Below are positions 1 to 9,714 of a stretch of 64,000 bases of DNA, piece by piece. The notes below the pieces were generated by a model that searched no databases, was not told the origin of the DNA, and saw nothing but the letters and a program-made list of their open reading frames with translations. Made by a program: the position numbers and the translations under genes. The stretch lies in assembly GCA_032719365.1 (NCBI GenBank), contig CM064861.1, positions 83,758,863 through 83,822,862 of the forward strand, read 5' to 3'. The DNA comes from Prinsepia uniflora (Eukaryota > Streptophyta > Magnoliopsida > Rosales > Rosaceae). The stretch's first letter is position 1; each line of letters starts with the position of its first letter.

Positions 1-1788
1 AATCCAAACCGATCTTTAAGTTTCATCAGACGGGTCTCAAACCCAAAAACCGTGAAACGTACCATAACCATAATTTCAACATCATCAAAGCCGTTTCATG
101 ATTCCAGCATGTGAATATAAGTAAATCATAAAACATTTAATAATGCAAGGGTTTAATGAAATCGGGCCCACTCACAGTACGATCCAGCGGTAAATCTGCG
201 TGTACGGACCTGTACCGGGATTATCGTACAATTCCTGTCAGTCCAAATCACACGTAAGGGTCACTACAAGTCTTAAACATTTAAACAAAAAGTCCGAAAC
301 AGAAACCGGCTCGGGGAACCCATCGAACACGTTTCCCGAGACAACCGGCCCTAAACTGACCCATCAAAACTATCTCAGATCAATATGGTTAATTCACCAA
401 AAATGTTCAGAATGATGAGGGGAATAAAAGTCATGTTGATCGTGATCAGAGATGAGGCTCAACGTGCCCTCACGCGCCGCCCAAAGTGGCTGCGCGTGAA
501 AGTCACGCGCCTGACACTGTAGCTACAGTGTCACCACCTTCGCCCGTTTGTCTGTAATACGGGCCTGTCACCCCTCGGTTTGACCCGATTAATTGACCCT
601 TAATTTCCACTCGATTTCACTTGTATTTGATCCTAACATGTTCATTAACTATCCAATTTATGTTCTGAGACACTAATCAGCCTCGACAAGTCCCTAATCG
701 ACCCATCGACCCGTGATCAACCAAACGGGTCAATCACAAGAACTCCCTGGTTTCAAACCCATTCTCCAATTAACTTCACAGGAAGCATAATAGGATCAAA
801 ACGAACTAAAATGAATGATCAATTGTGCCTGAAAGTACCTGAAGGTTGTCGTCCTAGGCTCTGCAATTTCTCTGAAAACGGCAGCCTCCGTCCCAGCTCA
901 ACCGTGGCTGGTTCCCCTCGATTTCGATGTGGTTGAGTTCCAAATACTCCCAGAAGACTAAACCAGGCCTTGGTTTGGTCCAACAACCACTAGAAATCAA
1001 AACCCGATTTTCCCTCCAATTTTCCAGAAATGGTTTTCTCTGGTTTTCCTCTCCAATTCTCAGTCCTCACTGCAGCAGAGTGAAGCACACTTAAATCCCA
1101 TTAAGTTTAAACAATCCTTACCAGCCAACAGCTCGTGGAAGCCTCACTGTCCACTGAGAAATGTTTCCCGCAAAAGTTCGAATCTTGAATTAACAAATGG
1201 TGTCCATGATCAGCCACGTTCTGATGTCTATAGGGCCTTAAACAATCCCAGCTTTCCAACTCACACACTGATTAAACAATTGGGACTCAGAACCACCGCA
1301 CACGGTCGTGCATCAATTGTTCCCCCGCGGTTGCTACAGTGACCAGGGGTGAAATGACCAAAATGCCCCTGGTTCAATAATTACCAAAATGCCCTTTACT
1401 TTCTAGACCCGTAACTCAGCCATACGAAGTCCGATTTCGGCGTGCCGCCTGTCAACGGACTCAGGACATCGAGACCTACCTAACGGTCCTTGAGTCGTGT
1501 GAAAATTAGTTGCCAAACGAAAAGTCAACATTTTCGCTCCTGTCGTCAAATTACGGTAACGCCCCTGAACTTCCGATAGTCATAACTTTTACCCTGATCG
1601 TCCGAATTGGACATGCCACCTGTCTATGAACTCGTGATGTCCCAAACTACGTCACGGTCATTGGTCAAAGTCCATTTGACCCTCAAATAAAAAAGTCAAC
1701 AATTTGGCCATACCAATCACAAGGGTAAAAACGTCAATTCATACATTAAATTACATTATTATAATCCTCGAATTTCCGGGGTGTTACA
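1..1788 (-). repeat. Tek-1 3' LTR (partial)
   Basis: Near-identical to about 7411-9200, the distal two thirds of the other LTR. It ends on the plus strand in GGGGTGTTACA at 1788, immediately followed by the polypurine tract complement. Roughly 870 bp of this LTR lie left of the window. Confidence 0.93.
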
Positions 1789-1802
1789 ACCTTCCCCCCT
1801 TA
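1789..1802 (-). other. Tek-1 polypurine tract
   Basis: Minus strand reads AAGGGGGGAAGGT directly before the LTR start TGTAACACC, the standard site for plus-strand DNA priming. The same tract occurs beside both Tek-2 LTRs. Confidence 0.85.
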
Positions 1803-2442
1803 AGAAATTTCGTCCCAAAATTTCAAAGAAACAAATAAGGAAATTGCTCTCGCATCTGAGCCTCGGGCTCCCATGTGGCTTCTTCTACATTCTGGTTTTT
1901 CCAGAGAATCTTCACGAGAGGGATCGTCTTCCGAGTAGTACCTTGTCCTTCTGATCCAAAATCTGCACTGGTTGTTCCTCAAAGCTCAAATCCTCTCAGA
2001 GTTCGATAGGTTGTTCCTCCAGTACATGAGAAGCATCATGTACGTACTTCCGCAGCATCGATATGTGGAAAACATCGTGAACTTTAGAAAGTTCTGGAGG
2101 TAGTGCCAATCTGTATGCAACCCGGCCAATCTTCTCCACGATCTCATATGGTCCGATAAAACGCGAACTCAGTTTCCCCCGTCGACCAAAACGGATAATC
2201 CCTTTCCACGGAGATAACTTCAGGAAGACAAAATCTCCCACTTCAAATTCCAAGTCTCGAATCCGTCGATCGGCATAACTCTTCTGGCGATCATGTGCTG
2301 CCTTCACTCTTTCCTTGATAACCCGAACAGTTTCCTGGGTTAAGTCCATCAATTCTGGCCCTACGGCCGCTCGGTCCCCTATCTCCATCCAACAGATAGG
2401 TGTCTTGCACTGTCGACCATACAGTGCCTCATAGGGTGCCAT
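1803..2442 (-). pseudogene. Tek-1 integrase C-terminus and chromodomain-like tail, broken
   Basis: The 148-residue open part (1996-2442) contains the conserved Ty3 integrase C-terminal pattern: a K-lysine-rich stretch, FGRRGKLSSRFIGPYEI, then LPPELSKVHDVFHISMLRKY. It stops at TGA 1996-1998, where the sister copy at 63654-63971 has an Arg codon (CGA). Downstream, 1803-1990 still encodes the chromodomain-like tail, but a short deletion near 1935 shifts the frame relative to the sister copy. Upstream it is separated from the rest of pol by TAG at 2458-2460. The chromodomain is thought to steer integration to heterochromatin. Confidence 0.88.
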
Positions 2443-2457
2443 CCCGATACTTGCCTG

Positions 2458-4341
2458 CTAGCTGTTGTTGTAAGCGAATTCCATCAATGGAAAATGAGTA
2501 TCCCATGAATCCTGAAACTGTAGCACACAAGACCTCATCATGTCCTCCAGGGTCTGAATGGTCTTTTCAGACTGCCCATCGGTCTGTGGATGGAAAGCAA
2601 TACTGAAACGTAGGGTTGTTCCCAAAGTAGTTTGCAAACTCCGCCAGAACCTGGAAGTGAAACACGGATCACGATCGGACACGATCGATTCCGGCGTACC
2701 ATGCAATCGTATGATTTCCTTTACGAACAATTGAGCCAGTCGATTAGGTTTATAAGTCTCCTGAACTGGCAGAAAATGGGCTGACTTGGTTAACCAGTCC
2801 ACAATCACCCATACTCCGTCAACTCCACTCTGAGTCCTTGGTAACTTCAAGACGAAGTCCATGTTGATGTGATCCCACTTCCACTCAGGAATCGGAAGTG
2901 GTTGCATAGCCCCATACGGTCTCTGCCGTTTCGCCTTAACCTGCTGACAGGTTAAGCATTTGCTTACGAACTCCGCAATGTCCTTCTTCATTCCTGGCCA
3001 CCAATAATGGTTCCGGAGGGTACGGTACATCTTTGTACCTCCCGGATGCATAGCATAAGCCGAACTATGGGCCTCCTCCAGAATCTCTGCCCGTAACTCT
3101 GCCACTGCAGGTACACACAAACGGCCCAATTTCACAAGTTCTCCATCATCCCGGATGGTAAAATCCTGTCTCCCATCCGCATCGACCTCAATCCTGTAAA
3201 TACAGAGTATCGGATCCTGAAGTTGTGCTTCGATGATCCGATCAATCAGCACTGGTCGTACATGAAAGCTGGCCAACAAAGCTCCATGCTCATCCGTATC
3301 CAAAATAACTCCCGTCTTCCGGAGTTCCACCAGCAAAGGAAGATACACCATCCCCAGGTGTGCAACTGATCCTGCTGACTTCCTGCTGAGTGCATCTGCC
3401 ACCACGTTGGCCTTACCCGGATGGTACTCAATTGTACAGTCATAATCCTCCAGCAGCTCTAACCATCTCCGTTGTCTCATGTTAAGCTCCTTCTGAGTGA
3501 ATAGGTACTTTAGGCTCTGGTGGTCGGTGTATATCCGGCACGTTGCGCGGAATAGGTAATGTCTCCAGATTTTTAGAGCATGAACCACCACTGCCAACTC
3601 CAAATCATGGGTAGGGTAGTTCAACTCATGAGTCTTTAGCTGCCGGGATGCGTAGGCGATAACCTTGCTAGTCTGCATCAACACGCAGCCCAAACCTTGT
3701 AGCGCTGCGTCACTAAAGACCACGAACTCTCCACTGTCATCCGGAAATGCAAGGACAGGTGCAGTGGTCAATCGATCCTTCAACTCTTGAAAGCTCCGAT
3801 CACACTGCTCGTCCCAAATAAACTTTACTCCCTTCCGAGTCAATCGAGTCAACGGTGCGGCAATTTTGGAGAAACCCTCCACAAACCTTCGGTAGTAACC
3901 TACTAACCCGACAAAACTCCGCACCTCCGTTACCGTTGTCGGTCTAGCCCAGTTTGTCACCGCCTCTGTTTTTTGGGGATCCACGCTAATCCCATCCGTC
4001 GATATCACGTGTCCCAGAAAACCAATACTGCTCAGCCAAAACTGACACTTGCTCAGCTTGGCGTACAACTGTTCTTGTCTCAGCTTCTCCAACACCAACC
4101 GTAGATGTTCCTCATGTGCTCGGGCACTCCTTGAGTATACCAAGATATCATCGATGAACATAATCACGAATTTATCCAAGTAGGGTCGGAAGACCCGGTT
4201 CATCAGATCCATGAATGCTGCTGGAGCATTCGTCAAGCTGAAAGGCATCACAAGGAACTCGTAGTGTCCGTAACGGGTTCGAAAAGCAGTTTTCGGAATA
4301 TCCTCCTCCGAAATCCTCAATTGGTGATACCCAGACCGCAT
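2458..4341 (-). pseudogene. Tek-1 pol: RT palm/thumb, RNase H, integrase
   Basis: A 627-codon open stretch. Reading 5' to 3' it has the RT catalytic motif FIDDILVYS (residues ~62-70), then thumb motifs LGHVIS and FVGLVGYYRRF, RNase H (FSDAALQGLG, then LELAVVVHALKIWRHYL and YTDHQSLKYL), the HHCC zinc region of integrase (CLTCQQVK) and the DDE core (DHINMDFV; VSDRDPCFTSRFW; HPQTDGQSE). The 5' side is truncated by the 166-bp duplication, so the apparent Met start is an artefact. It ends at a TAG (2458) where the Tek-2 copy has a Tyr codon. It is non-functional as it stands. Confidence 0.93.
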
Positions 4342-4506
4342 CCAAGTAGGGTCGGAAGACCCGGTTCATCAGATCCATGAATGCTGCTGGAGCATTCGTC
4401 AAGCTGAAAGGCATCACAAGGAACTCGTAGTGTCCGTAACGGGTTCGAAAAGCAGTTTTCGGAATATCCTCCTCCGAAATCCTCAATTGGTGATACCCAG
4501 ACCGCA
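4175..4506 (-). repeat. 166-bp direct tandem duplication inside Tek-1 RT
   Basis: 4175-4340 and 4341-4506 are essentially identical; both run from TCCAAGTAGGG to CAGACCGCA on the plus strand. Because 166 is not a multiple of three, the duplication shifts the RT frame and splits pol into two overlapping open stretches. Tek-2 lacks it. Confidence 0.95.
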
Positions 4507-4759
4507 AATCAATATTCGAAAAGCACTGTGCTCCCCGCAACTGGTCAAAAAGGTCATCGATCCTGGGTAGAGGATACTGGTTCCTCAGTGTCACCTTGTT
4601 GAGTTGTCGATAGTCAATACACAAACGAAGACTCCCCTCCTTCTTCTTTACGAACAACACCGGTGCTCCCCATGGTGAAGTACTCGGTCGGACGTATCCC
4701 AAATCCACCAACTCCTGCAATTGAGTTTTGAGTTCTCGTAACTCGGTCGGCGCCATCCA
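4341..4759 (-). pseudogene. Tek-1 RT N-terminal part (fingers)
   Basis: Contains the hallmark Ty3/gypsy RT fingers sequence: LKTQLQELVDLGYVRPSTSPWGAPVLFVKKKEGS, seen here as VRPSTSPWGAPVLF, followed by LRLCIDYRQLNKVT, YPLPRIDDLFDQL and the first Asp motif FSNIDLRSGYHQ. It is separated from protease by TAA at 4760-4762 and from the rest of RT by the tandem duplication. Confidence 0.9.
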
Positions 4760-5419
4760 TTATGGTGCCTGGGATATAGGTCGTGTACCGGGGAGTAGTT
4801 CAATTGTAAACTCGATCTCCCGCGATGGTGGTAATCCAGGTAAGTCTTCCGGGAACACATCCGGAAACTCACGTACCACCGGTATCTCGTCGATACCCGG
4901 AGTATCAACCTGCTCCGACACGACATGCGCCAGATAACCCTGGCATCCCTTCCGTAGAAGTTTGGTAGCAGTAAGTGAAGAAATCACTTCAAGAGGCGAA
5001 CCGTCACGCTCCCCCTGAAAGATAACCTTCGGCAAACCCGGACTCCGCAGAATCACTTGCCTACTACAGCAATCGATGAGCGACCCATGCTCCGATAGCC
5101 AATCCATCCCCAAAATTACATCGAAGTCGTGGATATCCAGAATAATCAAGTCCGCTGGCAAATCCACATCCTCAATTCTCACCGGGCACCTCCGAATCAC
5201 CTGATTCACAAGGTACACGATGCCCATCGGGGTGCCAACACCCATTTCGCAATCTAAGGCTGATACCACACAATCAAGCATACCAGCACAACTCCTCGAA
5301 ATAAAAGAATGTGTAGCCCCCGCATCCATCAACACACGTACAAGAAGGTTTATGATGTGTAGTGTACCTGTAACCACGCCTGGGGCGGTCCTCGCCTGCT
5401 GCTGGGTCATTGCAAACAC
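4760..5419 (-). pseudogene. Tek-1 aspartic protease
   Basis: A 219-codon stretch with the retropepsin-like site VLMDAGATHSFIS (Asp-Ala-Gly in place of the common Asp-Ser/Thr-Gly, normal for plant gypsy elements), followed by DVILGMDWLSEHG, the conserved second region. Its C-terminal portion (PDVFPEDLPGLPP.REIEFTI) is the linker that leads into RT. It ends at TAA 4760-4762, where Tek-2 has a Tyr codon. It belongs to one gag-pol frame with the gag region upstream. Confidence 0.9.
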
Positions 5420-6433
5420 CTGTGCCCTAGGCCCTCCATTTCGTCCTCGCCCGCGCGCGCCACGCCCAGCACCACGGTCACCTCCCTAACCTCGACCTCC
5501 GTTAGTGTGGGAAGCCGTGCTCTACACCACACTAGAGCCCCCAGCGTCGTTGCTCTTGGACAATAGAGGGCAATCACAGGCATAGTGGCCCTCTTCTCCA
5601 CAAGCAAAACAGTTTACTGGCCTCGGCCTATCCGAATGCCCACCAGAAGCACCGCTCCAAGATGAACGCTGCCTATAGTTGTATCCTGATCCTCTGCCCT
5701 GAGAGCCCCCACGTCGACCTGACCAGCCACGACCTTTAAAGGATGAGGGTGCTCCCCTATAGCCTCCTCCCTTATTGTTCTTCTGGCCCGTTGTCCCACG
5801 GTGTGGGCGATCCTGACGTCGCCCCTCGCCCGAAGGCTGTCGTGTCTGGTGTGTCGCCAGACTGGCCTCGACACCCACCGCAGCGTCGACCATATCTCTC
5901 AGAGAAGCATGAGTAGCACCAGTCACACTTTCCCGGATCTCCCCTCGGAGTCCAAGCTCAAACTTTTGGCATTTGTCCTCCTCCGTGCTCACGAATGATG
6001 CAGCGAACCGGGATAGTTTCCCAAAAGTGTGCTCGTAGTCCGCAACGGACATATCCCCCTGCTCCAGCCGCAGGAACTCTGCCTCCCGTGCCGCGTGAAA
6101 CGATCGCGGGTAGTACTGGTCCAGAAATTGGGAATGGAAAACCTCCCAAGTAGTGGTATGGACAGACCATCCAGACATTTCGAGGCCGTGCCACCACTGG
6201 TAGGCTCCTCCTTCCAATAAGAAGGCCGCCAAGGTCACCCGCTCGCCCGGAGGGCAGTGCATCACCGTGAAGATCCTTTCCCACTTGGTGATCTAATCAT
6301 GAGCATCTTCGGGGTTTGATCCCCCGCTGAAAGGAGTGGCTCCCAGACGCTGAGCCCACTCAATGCTTACGCATTCCATTTCCCTTTCCAGATCCTCGTC
6401 AGTTCGTGTATGAGGAATCCTCCTTGGAGGCAT
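5420..6433 (-). pseudogene. Tek-1 gag (capsid and zinc knuckle)
   Basis: Translation starts with ATG at 6433-6431 (MPPRRIPHTRTDEDLE). The capsid-type retrotransposon gag domain includes LLEGGAYQWWHGLE, FLDQYYPRSF and LEQGDMSVADYEHTF. A basic Gly/Arg-rich segment and one CCHC knuckle follow (CFACGEEGHYACDC). In-frame TAG codons at 6293-6295 (Trp in Tek-2), 5522-5524 (Gln) and 5486-5488 (Gln) interrupt it. In Tek-2 the knuckle runs on without a stop toward protease, so the ancestral frame was a single gag-pol. Confidence 0.9.
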
Positions 6434-6530
6434 AACCAACTGTCAAGAGGCATAAATTAGTTAACATTATCCTTAAACTCGAAAAGTAACTAGTACTAAT
6501 CGCTAGTCTAGCATGCTGACCACAACCTAG

Positions 6531-6544
6531 TGCTCTGATAACAA
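6531..6544 (-). other. Tek-1 primer binding site (initiator Met-tRNA type)
   Basis: Minus strand TTGTTATCAGAGCA lies two bases inside the 5' LTR. The plant iMet-tRNA complement is TGGTATCAGAGC, so there is one mismatch (G to T). Tek-2 carries the perfect version. Confidence 0.85.
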
Positions 6545-6546
6545 GC

Positions 6547-9200
6547 TGACAGGACCCGCCCCGATCCCACGGGGACCACAAGGGGACGTGCCCTGCTCCC
6601 GTCTGACACCCAAATTAACATACCAATTTTTAACCTCAAACGTTCAAATGCATAAATAACCAAATTAAAGTTTTACATCAAATCTGAAATAAACAGATGT
6701 CAGACAAGGGATGAAATCCAAAATTACAAGTTGCGAGCACGACTCTAAAATAAACCTGCGGGTAAACCACCCAACAGGGGTTCAGGTACGCAGAAGTAGA
6801 TCTATGCCTCAGCCTCAGGATCCTCCTCTACCTCAGTAGCACCGCCTGGAGGGGTTACCAAAACAATAAGGGTGAGTGGGCCGAAACTCAAGTTTATAAA
6901 ACCGTTCAATAAGTAAAACATATAATTTACCCCTCCGTTTTCCAAACATGCATGCATCAGAATTTAAAACCATAAACCATATAATATGAATCATAACGCA
7001 TGTAATAAAATCATAAGATAATTTTAGCCACTGCACTATACGCTCCAATCTTGACATCCCAGATGTCTGACGTCCCTGACGTCCAATAAGGTCACAGTCT
7101 TAAGGCTACGCGTGCCACTCGGGGTCTCAATCCCGAATCCAATCCCCGAACCCTGTCCGGGTACGACATCTCAAATGCCTAGCGTCCTAGACGCTCGACG
7201 TCCCTGACGTCCAATTATAGCAATCCTGCTCCTGAGTCATTTTACGGTCCGGTTCCTCCGTAGAATGACCCCTCGCAGGCAATGCGCCATGACCACTCCG
7301 GGGTACCACATCCGGAGGAGACAGTATCACAAGAATGGATCTATACAGTGCAGTACCAAATACATTTTATTGATATCCACATGCAAAACATATATATATA
7401 CAAGATAAAATCCAAACCGATCTTTAAGTTTCATCAGACGGGTCTCAAACCCAAAAACCGTGAAACGTGCCATAACCATAATTTTAACATCATCAAAGCC
7501 GTTTCATGATTCCAACATGTGAATATAAGTAAATCAGAAAACATTTAAGCATGCAAGGGTTTAATGAAATCGGGCCCACTCACAGTATGATCCCACGGTG
7601 AATCTGCGCGTACGGATCTGTACCGGGATTATTGTACAATTCCTGTCAGTCCAAATCACACGTAAGGGTCACTACAAGTCTTAAAAATTTAACCAAAAAG
7701 TCCGAAAAAGAAACCGGCTCGGGGAACCCGTCCAACACGTTTCCCGAGACAACCGACCCTAAACTGACCCATCAAAACTATCTCAGATCAACATGGTTAA
7801 TTCACCAAAAATGTTCAGAATGATGAGGGGAATAAAAATCATGTTGATCGTGATCAGAGATGAGGCTCAACGCGCCCTGATCAGAGATGAGCCACTTTGG
7901 GCGGCGCGTGAAAGTCACGCGCCTGACCTTGTAGCTACAGTGTCACCACCTTCACCCGTTTGTCTGTAATACGGGCCTGTCACCCCTCGGCTTGACCCGG
8001 TTAATTGACCCTCAATTTCCACTCGATTTCACTCGTATTTGATCCTAACATGTTCATTAACTATCCAATTTAGGTTCTGAGACACTAATCAGCCTCGACA
8101 AGTCCCTAATCGACCCACCGACCCGTGATCAACCAAATGGGTCAATCACAAGAACTCCCTGGTTTCAAACTCATTCTCCAATTATCTTCACAGGAAGCAT
8201 AATAGGATCAAAACGAACTAAAATGAATGATCAATTGTGCCTGAAAGTACCTGAAGGTTGTCGTCCCACGCTCTGCAATTTCTCTGAAAACGGCAGCCTC
8301 CGTCCCAGCTTAACCGTGGCTGGTTCCCCTCGATTTCGATGTGGTTGAGTTCCAAATACTCCCAGAAGACTAAACCAGGCCTTGGTTTGGTCCAACAATC
8401 ACCAGAAATCAAAACCCGATTTTCCCTCCAATTTTCCAGAAATGGTTTTCTCTGGTTGTCCTCTCCAATTCTCAGTCCTCACTGCAGCAGAGTGAAGCAC
8501 ACTTAAATCCCATTCAGTTTAAACAATCCTTACCAGCCAACAGCTCGTGGAAGCCTCACTTTCCACTGAGAAATGTTTCCCGCAAAAGTTCGAATCTTGA
8601 ATTAACAAATGGTTTCCATGATCAGCCACGTTCTAATGTCTATAGGGCCTTAAACAATCCCAGCTTTCCAACTCACACACTGATTAAACAATTGGGACTC
8701 AGAACCACCGCACGCGGTGGTGCAGCAATTGTTCCCCCGCGGTTGCTTCAGTGACCAGGGGTGAAATGACCAAAATGCCCCTGGTTCAATAATTACCAAA
8801 ATGCCCTTTACTTTCTAGACTCGTAACTCAGCCATAAGAAGTCCGATTTCGGTGTGCCGCCTGTCAACGGACTCAGGGCATTGAGACCTACCTAACGATC
8901 CTTGAGTCGTGTGAAAATTAGTTGCTAAACGAAAAGTCAACATTTTCGCCCCTATCGTCAAATTATGGTAACGCCCCTAAACTTCCGATAGTCATAACTT
9001 TTACCCTGATCGTCCGAATTGGACGTGCCACCTGTCTATGGACTCGTGATGTCCCAAACTACGTCACGGTCATTGGTCAAAGTCCATTTGACCCTCAAAT
9101 CCAAAAGTCAACAATTTGGCCATACCAATCACAAGGGTAAAAACGTCAATTCATACATTAAATTACATTATTATAATCCTCGAATTTCCGGGGTGTTACA
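6547..9200 (-). repeat. Tek-1 5' LTR (2,654 bp)
   Basis: Plus strand starts TGACAGGACCCGCCCC and ends GGGGTGTTACA; the TG/CA ends are intact. It includes a TA-rich stretch near 7392-7405 that could serve as a TATA box on the minus strand, and a cluster of TGACGTCC motifs at 7060-7225. It matches 1-1788 over the part in view, differing at scattered single bases. Confidence 0.93.
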
Positions 9201-9242
9201 CATTGGCTTGAATGTGAAATCCAAAAATGAAGGTTGTGAAGT
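9201..9242 (+). mobile_element. Short left remnant of the Ty1/copia relic
   Basis: The 42 bp between Tek-1 and LARD-1 end in GAAGT, the target duplication of LARD-1. When LARD-1 is ignored, this reads directly into copia gag at 16152. Tek-1 therefore also sits in, or at the edge of, the copia relic. Confidence 0.65.
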
Positions 9243-9698
9243 TGTAATGACCCGTCCCAAATTCCTAGATTAGATTAGTGACTAATCACGATTAGTGAGG
9301 GTAATCGGTGATTAGTTAGGCGAAATTGGACGAACGATACGAAATGACCGTTTTGCCCCTAGACGTGAGCAAAATATTGACTTTTCGTTCGGGTGGTCAA
9401 ATGGACTTTGACCGATGACGTGACATAGTTCGTGATGTCACGAGTTCATAGACAGGTGGTACGTTCAATTCCGACGTTCGAGGAGGAAGTATGACGTTCG
9501 GAAGTTTAGGGGCATTTTGGTAATTATGGTTAAAAAGGGTAAAATGTTGACTTTTTGACCGACGGGTCCAATGGCCGAAGACCGAGGACTGTTACGTAGA
9601 TTGGGACGATACGAATCCATAGACAGACGGCACGCTGAAATCGGACTTCGAAGTCACGTCCCACGCTAATCCCGAGGGATTTAAGACGGGTCATGTCA
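9243..9698 (+). repeat. LARD-1 5' LTR with large internal deletion
   Basis: The first ~405 bp match the start of the 3' LTR (12912-13315) and the last ~45 bp match its end (about 16103-16146). About 2.8 kb in the middle is missing, with the junction close to 9652. The deletion may have removed the promoter, so this copy is probably not transcribed from this end. Confidence 0.9.
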
Positions 9699-9701
9699 AG
9701 T

Positions 9702-9714
9702 TGGTATGAGAGCA
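9702..9714 (+). other. LARD-1 primer binding site (iMet-tRNA type)
   Basis: TGGTATGAGAGCA three bases after the LTR end; one mismatch from the plant iMet-tRNA complement TGGTATCAGAGC. Confidence 0.8.

Larger units (their letters stand above)
1..9200 (-). mobile_element. Tek-1: Ty3/gypsy chromovirus (Tekay/Del type), decayed, one LTR cut by window edge
   Basis: On the minus strand the order is 5' LTR (6547-9200), initiator-Met primer site, gag, protease, reverse transcriptase, RNase H, integrase, chromodomain, polypurine tract, 3' LTR (1-1788, truncated by the window). Protease before RT and integrase after RNase H is the Ty3/gypsy order, and the chromodomain-like tail plus LTRs above 2.5 kb point to the Tekay/Del clade. 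LTRs begin and end TG/CA. The reading frame is broken by at least five in-frame stops and a 166-bp duplication, so it is dead. The right end abuts copia sequence at 9201. The left target duplication lies outside the window. Confidence 0.93.
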
